DNA of 57,933 nt from a virus: positions 1 to 57,933 of the IMG/VR virus record IMGVR_UViG_3300028767_000024, one strand, 5' to 3'. The notes beneath the pieces were generated by a model. It worked only from the letters and a program-made list of their open reading frames with translations, searched no databases and was not told where the DNA came from. A program made the position numbers and the translations under genes. Positions 26,301 to 34,625 of the stretch are shown here, piece after piece. Each line of letters begins with the position of its first letter. The first letter of the stretch is position 1.

Positions 26301-27780
26301 ATTCCTGTTGTTTTTGTCTCCATTCTCCTATTGGACTTGTAGCTACTAATGCTGAAGTTACAGATGCAGGCTGTCCGGTTAATTTGGAAACTATTGGTGC
26401 AGCCAACCTTGCTCCGGCTGTCGGGTCTTGCATTAACGCCATGAATTGAGTAGCTGAACCAATAACTGACTTAGTAAAACTTCTTGCCTGAAATTCAAGC
26501 GCATCAGAAGTGGTTTTAGTACTACCATCTTTCTTTAATGTCGTATCATTTCCGCCACCTTCAGGAGTAATTCCTGCCGAAGTCGGTACATAATTTGCAA
26601 TTTTCTGTAAATATTCAGGAGAGAACATGGTTGTTTTCTGTGCATCCGATATAGCTATTTGCTGCATAGCCGTATTGTCTCCTGCGGCTGCGTATTTAGC
26701 CTTAAAATCGACGATCTTAGGATACATTGGGCTTGTAGGTGACAATGCCCCACCTTCCTGAAACGCGCTCTCTAAGACGTTATTTTGAGCCTGATTTGCG
26801 GCGGTAGATACTAAGTTCTGCGCATGGGAAATATCGGCATCAAGCGTTGATTTAATCGGTTGAGCTATAGTCCTGTCTTTATTAAATGATTCTATCTGAT
26901 ACTTTAAATCAGGATTGTCTTTTTTAATATTCTCGATTCTAGTTTCAAACGGAGTAATAGTCCCTTGATTGTACGTGGATGATAAGTCTGCAATAAATTT
27001 ATTTCCGTTGCCATCAACTACAATTCTGCCAACATGGTCGATGGATGACCCGTTTGTTTTGAAGAATATTACATCCCCGTCCTTAGATTTATCCTCGGGT
27101 ATGTTTTTTACAGTAGTCAGTGTACTTAATTTTGATGCGCTCGTGGTTATGGGGTCTAACCCTAAACCATTGGTTTTGTTCAGGGATGCGATTACGGCAC
27201 CTGAACAATCACTTTCTGTGACTTTAGTCTTGCCATACATCGAATCATTACCAACACCCTTAGCCCCTAATTTATAAGATTTCCCTACAACAGAATCAGC
27301 GAACGAATCTGCTGTATCCGTGCTTATTACGCCAATATAATTTGGCATTGGAAGCGCTTTCCCTTTAACTGGAACTGCCGTTGTTATTTTGTCGTTAGGC
27401 TTAATCAAAGGACGCACAGGTTCTTCCTTAATTATTGGCTGTGGGTCAGAATTATCCATTTCATCCGTACTCCTATAAAGAGAATTTGAAGGATAATAAT
27501 TAGAGTTATCTATCGGTTTCTGTGGCGTAGATTCTATTTTTGTTGTAATAGGGGCTGGAGTTGCAATAGCATCAGTAGAAGTGTCCATTGAGGCAGGTGC
27601 GATCTCCTTCGGATCAATTATGGGCTGATTTGCCATTCCGGTAGTGTCCACGGATTCATTGTACTGTGGGTATTTATCCACTATTTTTTTAACCAAAACA
27701 TTGTCATCCAAAGATTCATACTGAGGATATTTTGCCTTGATTTTTGATGCAAACTCGCTGTATGATAATTTATCTGGCAT
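20365..27780 (-). CDS. Giant internal virion/DNA-ejection protein with NlpC/P60 peptidase
   Basis: 2471 residues. Residues 5-40 hold a short repeat, YSEFASKIKAKYPQY then DDNVLVKKIVDKYPQY, which I recognise at the start of giant Bacteroidota phage proteins. A proline-rich linker leads to an NlpC/P60 cysteine peptidase with Cys192 in SDCSGAV and His249 in IDHVGRI. The next 2000 residues are mostly helical, with Lys/Glu-rich coiled coils (about 900-1300) and Gly/Ala hydrophobic stretches (near 550-650 and 2250). The C-terminus is basic. Position after the 254- and 532-residue proteins parallels T7 gp14-gp15-gp16, where the last carries a wall hydrolase and threads DNA into the cell. No DxDGD polymerase motif was seen. 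TGATAGTGA occurs at 23851-23859. Confidence 0.7.
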   Translation of the reverse strand: MPDKLSYSEFASKIKAKYPQYESLDDNVLVKKIVDKYPQYNESVDTTGMANQPIIDPKEIAPASMDTSTDAIATPAPITTKIESTPQKPIDNSNYYPSNSLYRSTDEMDNSDPQPIIKEEPVRPLIKPNDKITTAVPVKGKALPMPNYIGVISTDTADSFADSVVGKSYKLGAKGVGNDSMYGKTKVTESDCSGAVIASLNKTNGLGLDPITTSASKLSTLTTVKNIPEDKSKDGDVIFFKTNGSSIDHVGRIVVDGNGNKFIADLSSTYNQGTITPFETRIENIKKDNPDLKYQIESFNKDRTIAQPIKSTLDADISHAQNLVSTAANQAQNNVLESAFQEGGALSPTSPMYPKIVDFKAKYAAAGDNTAMQQIAISDAQKTTMFSPEYLQKIANYVPTSAGITPEGGGNDTTLKKDGSTKTTSDALEFQARSFTKSVIGSATQFMALMQDPTAGARLAAPIVSKLTGQPASVTSALVATSPIGEWRQKQQESDIWLKNYNPNSLEDIAAFGVGVLVDLPIFSGFGKVGSTLWKAVPAAMEGARALSSATKILAGAGDAMSKKLLLSGVKGEAADWAVKNAIMNIGNQVGSTMLGSGTALAGHAATQNVLSQLEAGKSIGEINLEETIKSGKNPMLLGMAVGPMGLLSSQAGKYAASFTDKPLLQIALDKGIKLAGFESEVAAFTIGGKMLEGDKTPTTWQDFAKSNLMFGMMHKYGVGGLNENPLSRRPELAYDRYNSFSKTGVTLDELNASGYATKEELWKAVEERKFNLSDKNIPATLKVKIAYALDPNGEGTRNLITGFDLTDNAVTAEAKTENGISRIKTFDKDGNLLEVATSANPQEISDHLQTVLDAIRRKEAINFSNTQEGFFETTKELRKKGIGINLQGGWNKSPLERTDEETTYVESVLTAIGKAKKTVDKAKADREAEAKAKKDAEVAGQVATLEAQRDGKVAKTEDPIKADEIKTDFNSQIEILKANNSEDKEAALANAQTRLNLPKSPKVDLSEDTQGVLDKLKNNEPVINAALKEAADELYKNYKDLEIMKSSDLRKFTLEQIEKEQERLGNEISKFQDAQSVQANKEEFVNISDTEVKKVPENPEVPTENQTDISKPADLSSQKVEPNINNEQVLTSKTTENGKESTSQDASKGQGLQVENPTVEPQNIEAPVKLTKEEKRAAKLKEADDLLAKAASDIASLTGAKTSFTGEERARWGTVIKDVTRAISLKLGVKGRDLVDAVKNYFKDNKIEIPDDLIDESIKEYKDIQKEAKQRIKDERKQRMKLPSESPETKVTLSEMAGLKDQIRLESLSANKSGKSIKDQFKDLGAQIKDMIKNYNSKADVKKINPGQYRSIINRLSNASTDTKMEHLLDYVYNVLDGAEYKEAVWKAKNTLKVIKSYNLGKNAGFGTAKSMVEEILKINPKDLTVEELADFNAIISKIKTRDQKTPDLNAVIEAYFQVSHFDEGVIKIKEAKTYADLLTSMASLGEKVGEITSMSGYVKMSRALDRARVRLSELNDQGLLTTEELDSAIKLIGSKGEDIAGVSGKLEKELEDFKAAFSNKIVAERKGINVQDVKSVGDKARELIFTLLNAKKSDIEALDGVDMDSYMQFVKNLKVDGFTPESAMLLEKIKTKEILRKYMDSAAAVYEKSKKGNEWLKDKTEKQIYEYVRSLNPRELEVILGNLGKNDGLSRTFSDVGNSIIQSSRYKKEVEEKFLKEEKALFKGLGQGSVSSTQNKLRGFSGKTKYSKEREELNYMGMILAESSFRSSLKDPLSDLSILDHMFGENYTANFNKAKDKVEFADKKRTYDKLLSDAREIGATKTIDGKELLDVQRYQDHLKIVDPRRWNYIQGTRNVYQSMNGMAEVATMRNGRTYTDLGEDYFPLKEYKKSGFLQSDDLTHELNIGWTQPKMIAGATFARENRLYMIETNPSVVGKAHLDEMTRNYFVLPELRANSNAIKSAFGKVVTDKKTPMYTLGVAFQKGLVSRTAFVLNGRKREIYNTAEKTYDRLLAAKKKALIANPNRILAESASNLLRGAISAKDALGFYGEYNRHPVEYSSIMDDYFGDKHFSRWDQDANENFFTSKIPSALEHGAMNIITFSDTQVGRRVFSSLMAKEYYDRTGHKFDIKKYNSDPIFREQAREDVEHATSWGLRRTEELFNSKNPMSQPEMTRFFRHEYDPSSVIVKTIDGLQGFNRNEWSQFKIGWYRATRGGDPNTKGLSATQWMGIRDMVSIPVSNFLYMQTRLVTNVGVKYAVQSATLGSVDANTQKQAQQLGSLDAWVVNGIASIASLTMGGAQGLYHELFNATSLGLDAAGVKSDWIDYILGYANDELYMLRTPSRGQAKQIISSVLPGPSASMFHDAWSLVESGSAIWDALGKAYEGGYVSKEQYLKVGNGLNLMMIYSMPNPVSGWIQGQLSPVVNQSAGSSSGVGAGTGRLLLRQQGQQPMRLPASRGNSMSNRPRLRKN

Positions 27781-27783
27781 AGC

Positions 27784-29382
27784 TTATAATATTCCTAGTG
27801 GATCAACTTCTTTTGGCTTTGGTGCAGTATTTGGCGTAGGCTCAGCCTTCTTCCCATCCTTCAACTCAATCGCATTTTTATAATTGGTTTCCGAGATGGA
27901 ATTTTCTTTATGGAATTTAAGAAGTGCCTTTACGTCTTCCGGCTTAGTCCAATCAAAAACATGAGACACGGGATTGCTTGGGTTGGTTTTGTCGATTATT
28001 TCAATATTATTTGAACCTTTACCCATATCTCCCCATATCACGCTAGTTTTTCTGACCTCGTATTTTGCCGGGTCCAAGTCAGCGCTTAACGCGTCAATTG
28101 CTCTTTTATATCCGGGCTTAGATTCATATCCGGGATCGGTAGGCTTCATAGGATTACCTTTTTCGTCTACGCTCGGCATTTCTTTCTTCCTATTGTCTTT
28201 CGACAATAAGTTCGCAATATTGGCATTCTCGAGAGGCGCATCAATTTTCACGGGATCAATTAATGGCTGTTCTGTCTTGATGTTAGTAGGCTTCTTTACC
28301 TGATAGATAGGTGCCAACATCGAGTTATATGCTAATTTTGCTGCACGTACTTCTTCCTCGGATGAATTCGCATCCAATACGGGTATTCTTTTTTGATCTC
28401 CATTGGGCATAAAAATAGTTACAGAACCTTTCATCCTTCCGGTAGTAGGATCTTTTACCCAAGCCGGATTTGATCTTGAAGAACCGCCTATTTTATTCAC
28501 GTAATTATCAAGTGAGCCCGAATCTCCATAAAGAGTAGCCTGCATGACCTTATTGGCATCAATATAATCATTTGGATCAGTTTGTTTTCCACCCGATCTC
28601 GGTTGATTTGCCCTGATGTATTTTTCCTTAGTAATATCCCTAAGCCTGATATCAACCAATTTCTGTGCGTCTGCTATTTTATCGGGAGTATTTAGCCTCT
28701 TATTGGCTAGGATTATTTTTGCAGCATCAGCGGCTTCTTTACCGAATGTTTCAATAATCTGTTCCTTTTCTCCCGGTTTTGCATAAGCCATTTTTTCGTT
28801 GAATCGTTTACTGATATCATCAAGCATTTTGCCATCGTCAGCCATTACGATCTGTGCTCCCGTCCAATCACGAAGTTTCATTAATCCTAATGTACTCTTG
28901 CCGATATTTCCATCCTGTGCCCATTTTGCCATATTAGCAGCCGTAGTCTCAACATCCATATAGTCATTAGCCTTTGGGTCTTGCAATTTCTTCCATAATT
29001 CGGCATAGGCTAATACATTTGCCTTTTTATTGGCAATATCTGTTTCCATTTCCCGCTGATCCCTTTTCATTTCAAGTATTACGGTAGTCGGAAATTTACC
29101 ATCGTACTGCTTGTATTTTTCAGCATATTTATCGGTCATATCCTGAACTGCCTGAACGTGATCTTCCTGAATTTTATCCGACAAGCCCTGTACGGTTTCA
29201 AAATCCATAGCCTTTAGCATCATAGCCTCATTCTCACTGATCGTAGCCTTTTCTGCTGCTATTTCCTGCTTCCTGCTCTTAATCATGTTCTGTGTAATCG
29301 CCATGATCGGGGTAGCTAAGTCCATTGCAAACGGAGTTGCCGTTGGCGGAAGACCTGAGCCGGTATCCATGAAGTTTGCCAT
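27784..29382 (-). CDS. Putative internal core/ejection protein, 532 aa
   Basis: 532 residues, mainly helical, with a Gly/Pro-rich N-terminus (DTGSGLPPTATPFAMDLATP), long charged helices (EIAAEKATISENEAMMLKAM) and a proline/lysine-rich C-terminus (KPKEVDPLGIL). It lies between a small Gln/Asn-rich helical protein and the giant peptidase protein with two- and three-base gaps, the place of T7 gp15. The role in the ejection conduit is inferred from order, size and composition. No membrane segment is visible. Confidence 0.5.
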   Translation of the reverse strand: MANFMDTGSGLPPTATPFAMDLATPIMAITQNMIKSRKQEIAAEKATISENEAMMLKAMDFETVQGLSDKIQEDHVQAVQDMTDKYAEKYKQYDGKFPTTVILEMKRDQREMETDIANKKANVLAYAELWKKLQDPKANDYMDVETTAANMAKWAQDGNIGKSTLGLMKLRDWTGAQIVMADDGKMLDDISKRFNEKMAYAKPGEKEQIIETFGKEAADAAKIILANKRLNTPDKIADAQKLVDIRLRDITKEKYIRANQPRSGGKQTDPNDYIDANKVMQATLYGDSGSLDNYVNKIGGSSRSNPAWVKDPTTGRMKGSVTIFMPNGDQKRIPVLDANSSEEEVRAAKLAYNSMLAPIYQVKKPTNIKTEQPLIDPVKIDAPLENANIANLLSKDNRKKEMPSVDEKGNPMKPTDPGYESKPGYKRAIDALSADLDPAKYEVRKTSVIWGDMGKGSNNIEIIDKTNPSNPVSHVFDWTKPEDVKALLKFHKENSISETNYKNAIELKDGKKAEPTPNTAPKPKEVDPLGIL

Positions 29383-29384
29383 CG

Positions 29385-30149
29385 TTAGTGGTTTGGGGGA
29401 TTATATTTTACCTGATTTCCCGCATTGATAGCCCATTCGGGAGTTTGCTCAAATTGATTCACATAACTGTTCGGGTTGTATTGAGCGCCATTTGCTGCGT
29501 TATTCATCCATGAAGGGGACTGCCCTGCAAACATATCCTTTACGTTTGCCTGTGCCCCATCTAATCCATGCTGTAATTTCCAAAGTTCCTTTTCTTTATT
29601 CAGCGCATCCTTTTCCCACTTAGCCGTTCCGATTGCCATACCTGCTCCGATAGCTGATCCTATATTCTGATTTCCTGCCTGTCCGGTCATAGATGAAGTT
29701 TGTAATGCCTGAATGTATGGAAGGTATTCGTTCTGTCTCCATCTTTCAGTTTCGTACTGCCCGAAAGTATTTAATGCCTGCTGTTGCTGTGCCTGATTCT
29801 GTTGATAAAATTCCGAACCCTTGGCAGCAATATCTTTGTAAAAATTATCCAAGTTATTCTGTACTCCTGGAAGTACGCCCATTACATCAGAAGACGACCC
29901 TGCCGTTCGCTGTGCATTTTCAATCGTTTGAGACGCATTACTTCTTGCCTTGGACTGATAAATATCTGCGCCAGGGATGTTGGTCTGGGAAGCTAATTGA
30001 TTAGCCTTATCGAGCATCATATTTACGGACGAAGGAATCTGGTATGGAGTGAAATTCTTTTTAGCATTTGATGCCTGAATTCCTGATACCACCTTTTGTC
30101 CTATCCCAAATACTCCTTGCGCTAAGGCAAGTAATGTCATTGTATCCAT
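29385..30149 (-). CDS. Putative internal virion protein, gp14-like, 254 aa
   Basis: 254 residues. The N-terminus LLALAQGVFGIGQKVVSGIQA is a hydrophobic Gly-rich helix. It is followed by Gln/Asn-rich helices (YQQNQAQQQQALNTFGQYE) and a Gly/Ala segment (NIGSAIGAGMAIGTA). Short, Ala/Gly/Gln-rich proteins with such an N-terminus are typical of the first ejection protein (T7 gp14, P22 gp7), which enters the outer membrane. It is encoded directly after the nozzle gene. Confidence 0.55.
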   Translation of the reverse strand: MDTMTLLALAQGVFGIGQKVVSGIQASNAKKNFTPYQIPSSVNMMLDKANQLASQTNIPGADIYQSKARSNASQTIENAQRTAGSSSDVMGVLPGVQNNLDNFYKDIAAKGSEFYQQNQAQQQQALNTFGQYETERWRQNEYLPYIQALQTSSMTGQAGNQNIGSAIGAGMAIGTAKWEKDALNKEKELWKLQHGLDGAQANVKDMFAGQSPSWMNNAANGAQYNPNSYVNQFEQTPEWAINAGNQVKYNPPNH

Positions 30150-30155
30150 TGCGCG

Positions 30156-33100
30156 CTATTTTGATGTTAAAAACTTAATCTCTACCTCTTTCAATGTATA
30201 ATCACCTATACTGTCATCCGAGGTAATGGTAACTGTCATTGTTTCTCCGGTCATTTCCTGTCCGTTATACAACCTGTTTAATTCGGTCACCCCATTACGT
30301 CCTAAAATGTTTCTCAGTATCGGGGAATACAGCCTGTTTTCTTTTGTCCTAATAATTGCAGGTCTTAAAATAGATTTCTGCACAGGATAATTAGTTCCTG
30401 CTGCAATATCGAACTGAACATCCCAAACGTTATCAGGACTGCTCATCTCGATATTCGAAAACTTATTGGCATCTCCGGCACCCGCATTAACCACAAATGA
30501 TATGCTTGGCGTCTTGGTATCCCCATAAAATTCATTCGGATTGCCAATATTGTGCTTCCACAACTTGCCTTGATAAAACGAAAATAATTTGTCTCCATAC
30601 CAAGCAAAATTATCAGAACAGTTAACGTGGGGCTTGATTTCTGCCCTGAAAATGAATCCTTTCAATTCTTCCTTTTCGAAGAACGCATAGGTTTCGCTTT
30701 CGTTTCCGTTGATAAATGTAATTAAAACTTCTTCATATTTAGAATCAACTGCAACAATTACATCAGTATAATTTGTAGAATTCCTTAATTCGTCAGCTTT
30801 TGCCTTGAATTTAGTATTCAACTTGTAATATTCTGATAGTGACATTTGCCCGTTTGGAGAACTTCTAATAAAATCTCCGGTAGTCTGGTCAAAGTAATAC
30901 AGGTTCCGGTCGTTGGATGCAGTCGACCTCGGGTATGATGTGCCATGTAATGATTCAGCTTTATTGATCGTTCCAAACACCTGATCAGAGATAACAGTAA
31001 GGTTTGATCCGTCAGCCTGTTTTATGGCAGTTTTGCCCACGTAAACCGACGTTTCCTTATGTTCCTGTATAACCTTTAATACTTCGCCAACCTCTCGCAT
31101 TCCGGTTATTTTGCCGTAAGATTGGCTTAGGGTTAAAAATGGGGTCTGGGCAAGAAATACGTTCAGTAAGTTGTATTCTGAATCTTCGATGTAATTTTCA
31201 GAACGGACTACACGATGTAATTCTTTCTGCTTGACTTCGCCGGCAATCTTTATGACTGCACGACCCTGATTCATACAATTCGAAACATAGAAATCCGAGT
31301 AGGATGAGTCCTCTACGACGATAGATCCGTCTGTGGTTTTTCGATTCCTCATATACACGTCTCCGAAAGTAAAATAACCTGACGCGGGAGTGGTTAAGTC
31401 ATCGGATTGAATAATATTGTTTGAGGAATGTCTCCTTATGGCGGTTCCTGCATCAAGTATTGGGAAACTATCTCCGGTTTCATATAGGATATTACCTTCA
31501 AATTCAAAGTTTGGCCGATATATTTCTATGCCAGAAACATTGTCTATAATGCCATCCACCAGAAATCCGCTCTCCTTTAATTTGGGATTAGCAGGATCGG
31601 GATCAGGGCCGAGGTTATCGTATTCTCTTACGAGTGGCCCTGTAATTTCATAACTTAAATCGCTGATTGTACTTCCGATTCTGCCAGACTGATAAAACAT
31701 CTTTGCTCTGTCTCCCTTAATCCATACATAGTCAGAAATAATAGTCTTGTTGTTATCGTCCTTGTATTTTTTAATTGCCTGATTTATCTTTAAGAACGTA
31801 TGTCCTGCCGGTACTCCTCCTGTACCTCCTGATACAAACTCAACTCCCACTATATCTAAAAAGTAGGTATAACTCATATTTTTCTGATATACGAATCGAT
31901 AGGATGCTGCTTCTATTGGCGGACGATTGAATATTGACCATGATATTTTTGACACCTGGTCGTAATTGTCTGTAAGTACAGGATAGGGAACAAATATAGT
32001 AGTGTCATTATTGACAATATTGTATCTTCCGAACTCGTCATTATATACAATTCCAAACTTATGATACTGCCCGCGCTTAAATGAAATGGCAGATGCTATG
32101 GAACTAAGTTCTATTTCTGCCGTAAATCCTGTTACGTCGGACACCCCGGGACTTCTAATTACGGTGATATTTATTCCATCTGTTCCATATTCGGATACCT
32201 GACCGTGCGCCAGCCTGTCGTTGCCAAACAGGGAACCATAGATGGCATCCCTTATAGCCTCAATGCCGGGGTCGGCACCCAATACCGGGTATGTCGCATC
32301 AATGTAAGTTCCATCTCCAAACTTAACCCTTATCCGGTAGGTTGAATTAAGCGTTGCCGGGGAAGGAAATGTCACCCTGTGGTCTGCGCGAGTTCTGGTC
32401 GATGTGATGACGGTTGATGGCAAGGAAATGTATGACTGACCAAAATCAAGGTTCTCAAATGAATGTGTTAATTCCAGTCTCCCGGTAACAGAATCATACC
32501 CTTTTGTAGGCATGGACATGGCAGAATATTTGCCATCCAAAAGCAATATGTCGCCTGCACACAAGGGAACATCATCACAATACCGGGTTCCTATTTCCGT
32601 ATTGATGTTGCGTATGTACTCGTTATTTAAAAATGTTACCTCGTAGGCCGAATTTTCTTCTATAATTCTTGTCTTATCGCTGTCCAGAAGATCAATTATT
32701 TTGAAAATATTGAATTCTCCCGTATTCTGTTCTGACGCAATCCTGGCCGCTATGTTGATTTTTTTAACTAGATGGTTTCCAGTTAATAACGAAACCTTTA
32801 TGGCATTATTTGTTGAAAAATCAGCAACCCATTCGCCGGTAGATGTTAAGTCTCCTTCCGGTAGCGGAACTTTGCTGATCTCTGAATAGGCTGATTCCTG
32901 ATTGTCCTCGTAAACAAAATTATACTTGAATTGGAATAGTTTTCCCCGAAGGTTATTGAAGTTCACGGTTAGTCCGGCCTCTTCGGTGACGCTCGTATAA
33001 GCCACCTCCGGCGCGAATTGAGGTGGTCTTTTAATTAACGGGAAGATAATGTCTTTGGCAGGCATGTCATCTGCCGTATAAGAATCTCCATCAAGCGAAT

Positions 33101-33563
33101 TAGTAAAATTTACAGCCTTCTCAATATTGAATGACTTTGGCTGTTGCGAGCCATTTATCCAATACAATCTCCCGTCAGCCACAGATGCCTTTATAATTGC
33201 ATCCTCAAATTCTAATTCAGGATTGAATCCTCCAAGGGGATACCACACTTTCTGAACTGTATCGGTATTTACAAAGTATCTGTAAATAGAATGATCCCCC
33301 AAGCTATTTAATACGAACCAAATCAGTGATTCAGTCTTATAGTCAGCAGTCCACCCAATACACTTGTTTACTCCGGCAGGCAAAGTCATGTCTGCAAGAA
33401 CATTTCCTTTTAGCTTCTTATTGAACAGAGAATTTCCGTCAAGCTCATTAGGGCGCAAGTTTAGTCTATCTCGCACCCAACCTCTCGACGTATCTATGTA
33501 TTTGTCGCCTGAATCTGTATCTATGGCGTGACTGAGGGGCGCTACTTGGGCTTTGAGTGACAT
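30156..33563 (-). CDS. Tail nozzle/muzzle (stabilisation) protein
   Basis: 1135 residues, beta-rich. The opening, with RGWVRDRLNLRPNELDGN and KCIGWTADYKTESLIWFVLNS, then QFKYNFVYEDNQESAYSEISKV, matches the layout of crAss-like stabilisation/muzzle proteins and is functionally comparable to T7 gp12 and P22 gp10. Beta-propeller-like strand repeats dominate the rest. It would form the distal end of the short tail. It lies between the connector genes and the ejection proteins, as expected. TGATAGTGA at 30834-30842 encodes MSLSE on the gene strand. Confidence 0.7.
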   Translation of the reverse strand: MSLKAQVAPLSHAIDTDSGDKYIDTSRGWVRDRLNLRPNELDGNSLFNKKLKGNVLADMTLPAGVNKCIGWTADYKTESLIWFVLNSLGDHSIYRYFVNTDTVQKVWYPLGGFNPELEFEDAIIKASVADGRLYWINGSQQPKSFNIEKAVNFTNSLDGDSYTADDMPAKDIIFPLIKRPPQFAPEVAYTSVTEEAGLTVNFNNLRGKLFQFKYNFVYEDNQESAYSEISKVPLPEGDLTSTGEWVADFSTNNAIKVSLLTGNHLVKKINIAARIASEQNTGEFNIFKIIDLLDSDKTRIIEENSAYEVTFLNNEYIRNINTEIGTRYCDDVPLCAGDILLLDGKYSAMSMPTKGYDSVTGRLELTHSFENLDFGQSYISLPSTVITSTRTRADHRVTFPSPATLNSTYRIRVKFGDGTYIDATYPVLGADPGIEAIRDAIYGSLFGNDRLAHGQVSEYGTDGINITVIRSPGVSDVTGFTAEIELSSIASAISFKRGQYHKFGIVYNDEFGRYNIVNNDTTIFVPYPVLTDNYDQVSKISWSIFNRPPIEAASYRFVYQKNMSYTYFLDIVGVEFVSGGTGGVPAGHTFLKINQAIKKYKDDNNKTIISDYVWIKGDRAKMFYQSGRIGSTISDLSYEITGPLVREYDNLGPDPDPANPKLKESGFLVDGIIDNVSGIEIYRPNFEFEGNILYETGDSFPILDAGTAIRRHSSNNIIQSDDLTTPASGYFTFGDVYMRNRKTTDGSIVVEDSSYSDFYVSNCMNQGRAVIKIAGEVKQKELHRVVRSENYIEDSEYNLLNVFLAQTPFLTLSQSYGKITGMREVGEVLKVIQEHKETSVYVGKTAIKQADGSNLTVISDQVFGTINKAESLHGTSYPRSTASNDRNLYYFDQTTGDFIRSSPNGQMSLSEYYKLNTKFKAKADELRNSTNYTDVIVAVDSKYEEVLITFINGNESETYAFFEKEELKGFIFRAEIKPHVNCSDNFAWYGDKLFSFYQGKLWKHNIGNPNEFYGDTKTPSISFVVNAGAGDANKFSNIEMSSPDNVWDVQFDIAAGTNYPVQKSILRPAIIRTKENRLYSPILRNILGRNGVTELNRLYNGQEMTGETMTVTITSDDSIGDYTLKEVEIKFLTSK

Positions 33564-33588
33564 ATTATTAGGGTGTCAACAGTGAATA

Positions 33589-33891
33589 TTAATCTTCAAT
33601 GATCTTGTAAAATCCTGATTTCCAATACTTTCCTTTAATGGACTTGTCGTGTTCTTCGAGGGATGCAATTTTGGCGGTTGCCTGCCCGTAAGATAATCCT
33701 GTTGCAACAACTTTGCCGTCTTTAATCTGAACCGCATAAGCCTTACCGAAATGTTTTGTATCAACTTTGGGTGTAGGTTCAACTGTAATAGGTTTAACCA
33801 CCGCATCTTCGGCGATAGGATTAGGTGCAGATTTTGGTGTAATTAAAACTTTTGTCCCAACTTCGTTTTGAGTCACTTTTTTCTTTGCCAT
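33589..33891 (-). CDS. Small Lys/Pro-rich virion-associated protein
   Basis: 100 residues. A basic, disordered N-terminus (MAKKKVTQNEVGTKVLITPK, then PITVEPTPK) is followed by a compact beta/alpha domain (AYAVQIKDGKVVATGLSYGQATAKIASLEE, split) ending in a basic tail. The domain resembles a small DNA- or protein-binding unit. It lies between a connector and the nozzle gene. No family recognised. Confidence 0.5.
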   Translation of the reverse strand: MAKKKVTQNEVGTKVLITPKSAPNPIAEDAVVKPITVEPTPKVDTKHFGKAYAVQIKDGKVVATGLSYGQATAKIASLEEHDKSIKGKYWKSGFYKIIED

Positions 33892-33902
33892 AATAATTAT
33901 AT

Positions 33903-34619
33903 TTAAGTCCGCCCGAAAAGAGCGTCCCTGATTTCGTACATGTTTCCGGGTTCGTAAAGCAGCGCCATATAATCCTCCCGGAACTTATCAACTTGGGCTT
34001 GATCATCCCTGAGCACCATATTGGTAACTCTGACAGGAATACTCTTAGCCATGAATTTATGAGCAACAGAAGCAACGATAAAATCTCTTGCCTCGGCAGG
34101 GATAAATATGTCACCGCCTAAGTTCAGTCCGGTTGTTCGGAACCTGATTACCACCTTGCTTCGAATGACTGAAGTTGTGTCTTCAATTCCGTTATTTGTC
34201 TGCCTGAAATTACGAACAAAGAACCTCGAATGCTCCCGATCTTCCTTCCAATAGCCTCCGCCTGTTAAGACTTGATCGGGATTAATTGGGAAGATACTTT
34301 TACTGTCGTAAATTCCATCGCTCATGTCTTCCGGCCTTACCTGCATGTCAGGTAACTTTTCAAACGGATCAAATACCCCATTTCTGTAAATTCCTACTGT
34401 GATTAATTTAACTGATTCGTCAGGAATTTGCCCGGTATTATTGTCGTCGATCTCAGCTTTGCGCTCGTAATAAACGTCAGATAGATGTACGTTAATCCTG
34501 CGATATTCATCCAATGCCCACTGACGAGCTTTTAGCTGGTATCTCTTATTTGCCTCATCTCCGATTTCAAGTAGGATTGAAGCTACCACAGTGTCGAGCA
34601 ATACAAAGTTATCGGGCAT
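33903..34619 (-). CDS. Tail connector/ring protein, 238 aa
   Basis: 238 residues. A helical N-terminus (LKARQWALDEYRRINVHLSDV) is followed by a beta core (SVKLITVGIYRNGVFDPFEK) and a C-terminal helix pair (AEARDFIVASVAHKFMAKS). The size and place between the capsid module and the nozzle fit T7 gp11-like tail adaptor or crAss ring proteins. It ends eleven bases before the Lys-rich gene. Family-level identity was not established. Confidence 0.5.
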   Translation of the reverse strand: MPDNFVLLDTVVASILLEIGDEANKRYQLKARQWALDEYRRINVHLSDVYYERKAEIDDNNTGQIPDESVKLITVGIYRNGVFDPFEKLPDMQVRPEDMSDGIYDSKSIFPINPDQVLTGGGYWKEDREHSRFFVRNFRQTNNGIEDTTSVIRSKVVIRFRTTGLNLGGDIFIPAEARDFIVASVAHKFMAKSIPVRVTNMVLRDDQAQVDKFREDYMALLYEPGNMYEIRDALFGRT

Positions 34620-34625
34620 AATTTA

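Noticed and set aside
20365-27780. Virion RNA polymerase in the giant protein
   Set aside because: crAss-like phages can carry one, but I found no DxDGD catalytic motif in this protein.
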